Below, piece after piece: positions 33,111 to 40,698 of a stretch of 40,698 nt of DNA. The first letter of the stretch is position 1. Every line of letters starts with the position of its first letter. Under the pieces are notes generated by a model. That model was not told the origin of the DNA. It saw nothing but the letters and a program-made list of their open reading frames with translations, and searched no databases. A program made the position numbers and the translations under genes. This DNA comes from Bacteroidales bacterium (GTDB lineage Bacteria > Bacteroidota > Bacteroidia > Bacteroidales > ML635J-15). Location: positions 1 to 40,698 of the forward strand of contig JAQVOR010000016.1 in assembly GCA_028702535.1 (NCBI GenBank), written 5' to 3'.

Positions 33111-34785
33111 TAAAATAGTTTCCTAATGCTAAACAATCCATTTCAGAATTAAGGTAGTCAATAATTGCCTCGGCTGGTTTGCATACAATCGGTTCGGCTT
33201 TTAAATTAAACGAAGTATTTATAATAACAGAAATTCCTGTTTTCTTTTCGTGAACATCAAGTAATTTCCATAATAATGGATTTGTTTCTTTGTCAACTGT
33301 CTGAGTTCTGGCAGTCCCATCTATATGTGTTACCGCTGGGATTATAGTTTTCATTTTTTCAATAACTTTAGGCGCTAAAAGCATAAACGGAGAATCAGCT
33401 AACATCTTAAAGTAATCATTAGCTTTTTCTTTTTTAACAATTGGAGCAAATGGGCGAAACCATTCTCGGTGCTTGATTCGACTGTTTAATATTTCAGTCA
33501 TAACTGAATCTTGTGCAGATGCAAGTATTGAGCGATTCCCCAAGGCTCTGGGACCAAATTCAAGTCGTCCCTGAAACCATCCAACAGTTTTTTTTGCAAT
33601 TATCCTTTCCGTGACAATCTCAAGAAGAGTTTGCTCCTCGTACTTATTAAATTTAAGAGATTTTGCATTTAAGGCAATTTCAATTTCTTTATCTGTTGAC
33701 TCTGGACCAAAATATGCATGATTCATAACAAATTTGCGCTCATTTCCTAAGATTGAATTATAAGTAAAAAAAGCAGCACCTATTGAAGCACCTGCATCGC
33801 CAGCACCAGGTTGAATAAAAATCTTTTTAAATTTAGTTTGTTCCAGAATTTTTTGATTTGCCACACAGTTTAGAAAGACTCCACCAGCAAGACAAAGATT
33901 TTCACTTCCAAATGTATTATAAGCATATTTTGACTGTTTAATTAAACAGTCTTCAATAACAAACTGCAATGTAGCTGCAATATCTTTATGCCTTTGATCG
34001 TAATCTGTGTCAAACTTGCGAGGCGCTCCAAGCAATGTAATTAAATCTTTGGAGTACATCCGTTTTCTTTTATTCAGCGAGAAATATTTCTGATTCAATG
34101 TATAACTACCATCAGGGGCGATGTTTATAATCTTCTTAAACTGTTCTAGGTAATTTACTTGCCCAAAACTGGCTAATGCCATTGTTGTCCCTTCGCCACT
34201 ATTAGCATTAAAGCCAAGGAAAGTAGTAATCGCAGAATATAGTAAACCAAGAGAATCGGGATAATTAATCTGTTTTTGCAAATCAATGTTTTTCCCACTT
34301 CCAAATCCGATACTTGAAGTTGAATATTCCCCGACCCCATCATTTATCAGTATTGCAGCTTCATCAAAAGGCGACACAAAAAAGGTGCTTGCAGCATGAG
34401 CGTGATGATGAGGGATAAATAAAACATCGCCTTTATATGCAAATTCACGTTTAAGAACTCCTGGTAAAATCAGCCTGTCCTGTAACCATTGTGGAGTATT
34501 TCGGATAAATGAACCATACGAAAAAGGAAATTTTGATACGATGTCTAAAATAACCCTACTAAATTTAAGAAATGGTTTTTCGTAAAAAGCTACATAATCA
34601 ATTTGATCAAAACTAATTCCTGCCTGTTGTACACAAAAATTAATTGCATTAATCGGAAAATCAGATGAGTTTTTAATTCTGTTAAATCTTTCTTCTTGTG
34701 CTGCAGCCACCAATACTCCATCGCATATAATGCAAGCAGCTGAATCGTGATAATAACATGATAATCCAAGAATGTTCATGAACAA
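33088..34785 (-). CDS. NodU/CmcH/SxtI-family O-carbamoyltransferase (copy 2)
   Basis: LGLSCYYHDSAACII; HHHAHAASTFFVSPF; GGVFLNCVAN; GRLEFGPRALGNRSILASAQDS; FRPFAPIV; NTSFNLKAEPIVCKPAEA; start probably 34779. Confidence 0.95.
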   Translation of the reverse strand: MFMNILGLSCYYHDSAACIICDGVLVAAAQEERFNRIKNSSDFPINAINFCVQQAGISFDQIDYVAFYEKPFLKFSRVILDIVSKFPFSYGSFIRNTPQWLQDRLILPGVLKREFAYKGDVLFIPHHHAHAASTFFVSPFDEAAILINDGVGEYSTSSIGFGSGKNIDLQKQINYPDSLGLLYSAITTFLGFNANSGEGTTMALASFGQVNYLEQFKKIINIAPDGSYTLNQKYFSLNKRKRMYSKDLITLLGAPRKFDTDYDQRHKDIAATLQFVIEDCLIKQSKYAYNTFGSENLCLAGGVFLNCVANQKILEQTKFKKIFIQPGAGDAGASIGAAFFTYNSILGNERKFVMNHAYFGPESTDKEIEIALNAKSLKFNKYEEQTLLEIVTERIIAKKTVGWFQGRLEFGPRALGNRSILASAQDSVMTEILNSRIKHREWFRPFAPIVKKEKANDYFKMLADSPFMLLAPKVIEKMKTIIPAVTHIDGTARTQTVDKETNPLLWKLLDVHEKKTGISVIINTSFNLKAEPIVCKPAEAIIDYLNSEMDCLALGNYFIEKHDEI

Positions 34786-35050
34786 TTTTTTTTATTCAAA
34801 TATATGGTTTTTTTATAAATATTAAGGAATTTTTGAAGAAATGAAAAGCAGAGGGTAAAAATTAGAACATTTGTGTTTTTTGTTTAATCAATTAAATGGC
34901 TATCTTTAAACTGACACAGCAATTGCCTTTAACTATGCCGTAATCTATTCATAACGCATTATTAACTGTTTATCTCCTCCAGTTATTGATAGTTTTAACA
35001 TCACATAATTAAATGAAAATAGGATAAAAACAAAAGCGTGGGATTATAGA

Positions 35051-36070
35051 TTATAAAGAATCATCAAAACTGATATTCATTTTACTTGCTACTTTATTTA
35101 AAGTTTCGAAATCGAAGTTTTGTTTTAATTGTTCAATTGCTTCTTCTCTCGAAATAACACCTTTGCGAATCAGTTTGCTTGCCTCAACATGATAATGAGT
35201 ATATCCAAAGTGTTTTATTGAATTGTAAACAGAAATAAAATTTAGAAGACAATTTGTCGAACCTTTAGGATAGCTTAATGCTGGAGCTTTCCATCCTAGT
35301 TCCTGCTTAATAATTTTGACATACTCCTCAGGTCCATAAGGCAAAAACCAATGAGGGGAAATAACTAATGATTTATGACGTTTTTTTGCTCGCTTTAAAA
35401 CCTCCTCCATACTTTTAGGAAATCTTTTGTATTGAGGCATATCTTTTAGTTGATTGTTTAAAAAACATTCTGTAGCTTCTGACATCAAGAGAAATTCAGT
35501 ATAATGGTTTTTATTAGATTGTGTATTTGCTTTTTTTGTTTGAGATTGTCCTTTAGTCCATCCTGCAACTATAAGTGGGATGTCATAACGAGCCGCTACA
35601 TCGTAGGCTAAGTCCATATACCAAATTGAACAAATGTGGCAAAGTGTTGCTTTGGAGTCAGTTTGTAGTATTTTGCTGAACATGGGTTTCATGAAAGATG
35701 ATTTATATAAAATAAAATCTACATCTAATATATCTACTGCATTTCTGACATTGTCGATTGCTTCCTTTGTCTCGAATCCGTGGTCAAACATAAAAGCTAA
35801 TATGTTTAAATTGTAGCGTGTTTTCATAAAGTAAAGTGCTGAAGTACTGTCTTTTCCTCCACTACACATCACCATACAATCATACTTTTTTTTGCCTTTA
35901 TATTTGTCTAATATTTTTAGTAAATCACTTTCAAGAAGCTTTTCCTTATTATCGTCTTGTTTTTCATGTTCATAAGTAAGGCAGATATTACAAATACCCT
36001 CTTTATTCAAAAAAATATCAGGTTCACTCTCCGGCATTACACATCTTTTGCATATCTTTCTTTCCGTCAT
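35051..36070 (-). CDS. PP-loop ATPase, N-acetyl-sugar amidotransferase-like (WbpG/PseA type)
   Basis: CKRCVMPESEPDIFLNKEGICNIC zinc motif; VMCSGGKDSTSALYFMK PP-loop; LCHICS; GWTKGQSQ. Confidence 0.82.
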   Translation of the reverse strand: MTERKICKRCVMPESEPDIFLNKEGICNICLTYEHEKQDDNKEKLLESDLLKILDKYKGKKKYDCMVMCSGGKDSTSALYFMKTRYNLNILAFMFDHGFETKEAIDNVRNAVDILDVDFILYKSSFMKPMFSKILQTDSKATLCHICSIWYMDLAYDVAARYDIPLIVAGWTKGQSQTKKANTQSNKNHYTEFLLMSEATECFLNNQLKDMPQYKRFPKSMEEVLKRAKKRHKSLVISPHWFLPYGPEEYVKIIKQELGWKAPALSYPKGSTNCLLNFISVYNSIKHFGYTHYHVEASKLIRKGVISREEAIEQLKQNFDFETLNKVASKMNISFDDSL

Positions 36071-36105
36071 TATAAAAAAATTAAATTTCTCTTATTTTAA
36101 AAACT

Positions 36106-36267
36106 CTATACTCCTGCATATATAAATGAAACAATAACTGCTGGTCCGATATAATACACCAGAAAAGCCAATACTGCCAAAATGATAAAAATTGGAGCCA
36201 AAAAACTTAACTTATGCTTTTTCATCATCCTAAACATTTCTTTTAAAATGTATTTTATTTTTTTCAT
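36106..36267 (-). CDS. DUF5989-like membrane microprotein, copy 2 (53 aa, not in the ORF track)
   Basis: MKKIKYILKEMFRMMKKHKLSFLAPIFIILAVLAFLVYYIGPAVIVSFIYAGV*; basic N-terminus, one TM, xxPxFIYxxx tail like copy 1. Confidence 0.7.
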   Translation of the reverse strand: MKKIKYILKEMFRMMKKHKLSFLAPIFIILAVLAFLVYYIGPAVIVSFIYAGV

Positions 36268-36269
36268 AA

Positions 36270-36500
36270 TTATGATTGTATTGTAAAATCTTTTAAATCA
36301 GTATCAATATTAGTAAGCTTTTGCCAATATGTGCTTTTTACTTTAAATGTCTTAAAAACTTTGCCCGAATGGAAAATTACCATAAATAACCAACTAAAAG
36401 GTATAATGAGAAAATATGTAAGGGTTAAAAACAATGTTATCAGAATTTTTTGAACAAATCTGATATAGACCCACATTATTTTTTTTATCCAGCGAAACAT
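36270..36500 (-). CDS. SxtJ-like small membrane protein, shortened (76 aa)
   Basis: MFRWIKKIMWVYIRFVQKILITLFLTLTYFLIIPFSWLFMVIF...KSTYWQKLTNIDTDLKDF; tail resembles ETYWIKKGKIATDFSKLW of copy 1. Confidence 0.6.
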   Translation of the reverse strand: MFRWIKKIMWVYIRFVQKILITLFLTLTYFLIIPFSWLFMVIFHSGKVFKTFKVKSTYWQKLTNIDTDLKDFTIQS

Positions 36501-36785
36501 AAAGTTTTTTGTTTAAGCAAATTTAGTAAAAAATATTGTTTCTCAAGAAGTTGAAATATAATAAAGTACTTTATTGGGTTTTTAACTTTTTTTATTGGAA
36601 CAAACGGTATTGAATTATGTCGACTATGTAAGCAATAAGATGATAAGAAAATCAAGGAAATTCATTGTTAAATCAATCTAAGACCAAGAAAGAATTAAAA
36701 TATGACAGTCCTAAAAATATATTTCCTAAATTTGTAAAGAATAAACTTGCATTTGCTTGTTGCATTGTGCGTTGTACTGTAAAGA

Positions 36786-39260
36786 ATGAAAAGGAACATA
36801 TTAAAAAAACTTTTGGTAATTGTTGCCGGAATTACGGTAATCTGTGGAACTTTAGTTTTGTTGTATTTCTCAAGAGCAAATATTAGTAATGATATTTACA
36901 TTCAGTTAAATTCGGAGTCTCAAACAAGAATATATGCTATAAGTCCAACTGGTGGGGTTATTGATTTTTTGAAAAAAGAAAACAATACATTTGTATTAAA
37001 TGCACGTTATGTTTGGAGTATAGTTATTGAAACTAATAATCCAGATCAATTTATAGCTAAATTAAAGATTGGGGAATCTGAGCAAATTATAGAAGCTAAA
37101 AGCCTGAAAATAATCGAGCTGGGTAAGTATCGCATAGATTCAAAAGCTTTTCCGAAAGTTCCTCTGTTTAAGAAAATTTCTCTGCTCACAAAAAACAATC
37201 TTACTGTCTATTTTGGTTTTTTCGCTATAAAACTTCTTGAAATATTATTATATTATTACATTGGCATTTTTTCTTTTCTTGCTATATGTAAATTGTGGGG
37301 TGTTTTAAAAAAATCATATAAAGAAGGGTTTTCTGCATTTAAAACATTCATAGCATCGTCATTCAGGTTTATTAAAACAGAAAACTTTAAAATCCCCTTA
37401 ATTTATATATTATCGGTTTTGCCACCATTATTGTTCTATTTTTCGGATAATCAGATTTTGAATTTCTTAGGGTTTTCGTTATTCAATTTTTTAATAGTTT
37501 TTGCCACACTAATATTCCCTTTTTTATTATTGGGGATTTATTCCAAAAAACTCAAGTTAAACTCATTCTTTTGGTGGAGTCTTTTGATTTCGTTTGTTTG
37601 GCTAGTTTTTGTGTTAAAATCTTCAATATATCTGTACGGAACAGGCTTTAGAGATGATATTTCCAAATTTTTTGTGAAAGCAGATTTTAATAATTTCTTT
37701 GATTGTCTTGTTACTCCAGATGCTGGTTATCTTAATGCTTTTCAAAACCTAACGGCATATATTTTGTTAAAAGCACTTGGGTTTAGACAGTTTTTCCCTG
37801 AAGCACTTCAAATAACTACTGCAATCTGTTTTTCTTTGGTTTTTGCTTCGTTTAATTTAAAAATATTCAGACTTATTATTAAAGATGATAAATTAAGATT
37901 TTTAATAAGTTTAATGTTTCTTTTAAATCCAATTGTGTTTTTGTCTTCTAATTTTTTGTTTGAAGTACCTTTTGCAGTTTCAACGATATTATTCCTTTTT
38001 ATTTTTACTAATCTCAACCCCACTCCTGTAAAAAAGAAAACACTAATAGCTTTTGGGATTGTTTTTATTCTATTTGCTTTGTCAAAACCTATTTTCACCC
38101 TTTTACTCCCTTTTGTAATAATTGTAATTATTTATCAATTGGTTAGAATGAAAAATAAATCAATAGTAATCGTTTTTATTACCATTTGTGTAGCAATTAT
38201 AACGCAAATTATTGTTGCATATATACAGACTGACCAAATAATAAATCTTAATGAAAACGGATTAGGAACATTTTATGAGTCGGCTTTTAAAATTGAACAT
38301 AAAAACTTCATTGATTTAATCATCGTTACGGTTTTTGTGTTTATTAGAAGTTTTGTTGGACTAATTGGATTACCACCGATTGGTGCAGATTGGATAAATC
38401 TTTTAGTTAATGTTTTGGCAGTCGCATTAGGATTAATAATAATGACATATTATATTATAAAAATTATAAAAAAACGTGGAGATTTAATTCCTTGGTTCAT
38501 TCTATCATCTCTAATTTTATCTTTCGCATCTGTTTTTCTATACATATATGTAACAGACATGGAGGGGCTTGTCTTTAAGAATCCAGACTTTGCAAGTCTT
38601 TCATTTATAGAAATGTTTCAAGCAAATTCTATTCTTAATCAGCACCGTTATTTATCATTGTCTTCGTTTTTAAATTTTATCGTTATAACCGTTTTTGGTT
38701 TTGAAATAACGGATTTGTTTGCAAAAACAGAGCGAGTAAAAGGGGGAGTGAAAATTTCTTTTTTAATCTTAATTACAGCAATACATTTTAACAAAAACAT
38801 TGTTTACTTAAATGCTGTTGATAAGGCTACCGAAAAAGTAAGTTATTGGAGAGCTTATAATTGTCTAATTTTTGACAATAATGACTATTACTATATACCT
38901 TATAACGGATTCCCAGAACAAAAACACTGTGTCAAGTCAGGGATAGATAAAATATTTGATGTAAATATTATTAACCAGAACTCTGTTTGGTTTTCGGAAA
39001 TTTATAAAAACGCCGAAAATTGGGATGTTATAGAAGTGATTCTTGAAACTAATCCCAGCGGACAATCGCCAAAACTTATTGGAGTTAATAAAAACAATGA
39101 GGAGATTTCAACTGAAATAATAAACGGGAATAATCAAAAACTCAATTCGATTCTGTATAAATTTGATGCTTTTGAGAAACTTTCTGCTATAAAATTCGTT
39201 TATGCTGATTCATCTTGTACTTATAGTGGTCTTGTTAGAATAGTAGGCAGATATGAATAA
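36786..39260 (+). CDS. Polytopic membrane protein, possibly GT-C-type glycosyltransferase, with N-terminal ectodomain
   Basis: 824 aa with about a dozen TMs; acidic loop motif GFRDDISKFFVKADFNNFFDCLVTPDAGYLNAFQNLTAYIL; N-terminal TM-ectodomain-TM shared with SGNH neighbours. Confidence 0.6.
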   Translation: MKRNILKKLLVIVAGITVICGTLVLLYFSRANISNDIYIQLNSESQTRIYAISPTGGVIDFLKKENNTFVLNARYVWSIVIETNNPDQFIAKLKIGESEQIIEAKSLKIIELGKYRIDSKAFPKVPLFKKISLLTKNNLTVYFGFFAIKLLEILLYYYIGIFSFLAICKLWGVLKKSYKEGFSAFKTFIASSFRFIKTENFKIPLIYILSVLPPLLFYFSDNQILNFLGFSLFNFLIVFATLIFPFLLLGIYSKKLKLNSFFWWSLLISFVWLVFVLKSSIYLYGTGFRDDISKFFVKADFNNFFDCLVTPDAGYLNAFQNLTAYILLKALGFRQFFPEALQITTAICFSLVFASFNLKIFRLIIKDDKLRFLISLMFLLNPIVFLSSNFLFEVPFAVSTILFLFIFTNLNPTPVKKKTLIAFGIVFILFALSKPIFTLLLPFVIIVIIYQLVRMKNKSIVIVFITICVAIITQIIVAYIQTDQIINLNENGLGTFYESAFKIEHKNFIDLIIVTVFVFIRSFVGLIGLPPIGADWINLLVNVLAVALGLIIMTYYIIKIIKKRGDLIPWFILSSLILSFASVFLYIYVTDMEGLVFKNPDFASLSFIEMFQANSILNQHRYLSLSSFLNFIVITVFGFEITDLFAKTERVKGGVKISFLILITAIHFNKNIVYLNAVDKATEKVSYWRAYNCLIFDNNDYYYIPYNGFPEQKHCVKSGIDKIFDVNIINQNSVWFSEIYKNAENWDVIEVILETNPSGQSPKLIGVNKNNEEISTEIINGNNQKLNSILYKFDAFEKLSAIKFVYADSSCTYSGLVRIVGRYE

Positions 39261-40698
39261 GAAAACAAAAAAATATTTCTTTTGGGTTGCTGCTGGTTTG
39301 ACTATAATAGTGGTATCCCTTTTTCTATTTGTCGCAATATCTGTTAAAATTAATGGTAGATATAAGATAGAAATCATTACAGTTAACGAACGAAACGTTG
39401 ATTACAAAATAAATGCAGAAGGTGTTTTTGGCTCAATTTCTGAATTTCAATCAGATAATGGAATTCTATATTTAGAGGGATATTATAAGAATATAGACAT
39501 AGTCATTGATGATGTCAAGATTGAAGAAATTCAGTCGCTTGTAATATTGGATAAGAAAAACGTCTTAAAACTAAGTGTTGAAGAATTTGAATCAGATATT
39601 CAGGGCAAATCCTTAATTTTAAAAACCAATAATAGCTTTAATCAAAAAAAGAACTTTTTTCGTAAATCTAGTGAAATAATTGCTTTTGAATTAGCGAAAC
39701 CAATTTTTATAGATATTGTGTTGTCTCTTGGATTTTTTTGCATTTTGATTTCACTTTTTCTACTAATCAAAAAAATCAGAAAGTACGATAAAACAAAAAT
39801 GAAATCATTTTCTAAATCTGGTTTAACAAGTATTGGAGTCTTTTTTTTAGGATTTGTATTCTGGTTGATTGTCGTTTTAGTTTTATTGGAAATTACGTTG
39901 CGAATAATCGGATTTGCATTTAACAATGCAGAGGCAGAAACTAAAATCAGCAATGATGATGGGAAATTTGTAGTTCTTTGCATAGGAGATTCTTTTACTT
40001 ATGGTGTGGGTTCAACAAATGGTAACGATTATCCAGCACACTTGCAAAAACTACTGCAAGAGAATACTAATAAGGAAGTAATTGTTGTAAATCGGGGCAG
40101 ATGTGCTCAAAATAGTTCGCAGGTAATTGAAAAACTCCAGGAAGATCTTAATTCTTGCCAACCGAATCTTGTAATAATGCTTTTTGGAATGGCGAATTCC
40201 TGGAATTATTATGGCTTTCAGATTTTAGATAATTATTGGGAAAAAATAAGGATTGTCAAACTTTTCAAAAGAATCAGTTATAATTTAAAATATAAGGGGG
40301 CAAGTACTGACACAAATCAAAATGTAAAGGATTACGCATTGTCTTTTTTAATAAAGTCATTTGAATTTCCAAGATTTGGAACCGATGCAGATAAATATTA
40401 TTATTATGTTGGCAGATATTATCTTGCATTACGTAATTGGGAAAATTCATTCAGATATCTATCGTTTGCTTTATCTAAAAACCAGTCGAATATAAATTGC
40501 TTCGAGGCTCTCAAAGTTTGTTTGCGTGAGTATGACAATGAGAAACACTATAACTCTGACCTTGGTCTAATTGATACAACAGTCATCGCTGAAAGTATCG
40601 CCAAACTTGATAGTTTAATTTCGAAATACCCTGATGTCCATGCTATTAGGACGCTTAAAGAATTATACCTTTTTGAAAAAGAACACAGTAAAATTACT
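39253..40698 (+). CDS. Membrane-anchored SGNH/GDSL hydrolase-like protein (SGNH-3), 3' truncated by window end
   Basis: Open frame from ATG 39253 to the window end (482 codons, not in ORF track); CIGDSFTYGVGSTNGNDYPAHL; GMANSWNYYGF; overlaps upstream ORF by 8 bp. Confidence 0.8.
   Translation, partial: MNKKTKKYFFWVAAGLTIIVVSLFLFVAISVKINGRYKIEIITVNERNVDYKINAEGVFGSISEFQSDNGILYLEGYYKNIDIVIDDVKIEEIQSLVILDKKNVLKLSVEEFESDIQGKSLILKTNNSFNQKKNFFRKSSEIIAFELAKPIFIDIVLSLGFFCILISLFLLIKKIRKYDKTKMKSFSKSGLTSIGVFFLGFVFWLIVVLVLLEITLRIIGFAFNNAEAETKISNDDGKFVVLCIGDSFTYGVGSTNGNDYPAHLQKLLQENTNKEVIVVNRGRCAQNSSQVIEKLQEDLNSCQPNLVIMLFGMANSWNYYGFQILDNYWEKIRIVKLFKRISYNLKYKGASTDTNQNVKDYALSFLIKSFEFPRFGTDADKYYYYVGRYYLALRNWENSFRYLSFALSKNQSNINCFEALKVCLREYDNEKHYNSDLGLIDTTVIAESIAKLDSLISKYPDVHAIRTLKELYLFEKEHSKIT

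Noticed and set aside
26506-36500. Locus as a saxitoxin-type biosynthetic cluster
   Set aside because: Only SxtI/J/K-like components appear; there is no SxtA-like PKS, amidinotransferase or Rieske oxygenase, so this is a shared carbamoylation module.
36665-36886. 73-aa ORF overlapping the start of the 824-aa gene
   Set aside because: It overlaps the signal-anchor region of a clearly coding ORF in another frame and has no recognisable features.

Overview
AT-rich window with Bacteroidetes-type signals: TTTG-19 bp-TAnnTTTG promoters and Bacteroidetes-like gene neighbourhoods. Three parts are visible. (1) 1-9 kb: a 5'-truncated YifB/ComM-like AAA+ ATPase, a small lipoprotein, a SWIM-SNF2 helicase, a decayed IS4-type element beside a second transposase remnant, short repeats, and a GlmM-like phosphohexomutase. 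(2) 9-26.4 kb: a core informational block, rpsU, a Xer-type recombinase, hpf, tRNA-Thr(TGT)/Tyr(GTA)/Gly(TCC)/Thr(GGT), tuf, tRNA-Trp, secE, nusG, rplKAJL, rpoBC, a DUF3467-like gene, a lipoprotein and dnaG. (3) 26.5-40.7 kb: an accessory envelope/glycan-type locus. It holds two divergent NodU/CmcH/SxtI-type carbamoyltransferases, two sets of tiny membrane proteins (DUF5989-like and SxtJ-like; both DUF5989-like ORFs are missing from the ORF track), a PP-loop sugar-amidotransferase-like ATPase, a GT-C-like polytopic protein, and three membrane-anchored SGNH proteins with a recurring TM-ectodomain-TM N-terminal module. The third SGNH gene runs off the window end. Part 3 is the best candidate for an under-described system. 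All family calls come from reading motifs; no database searches were run.
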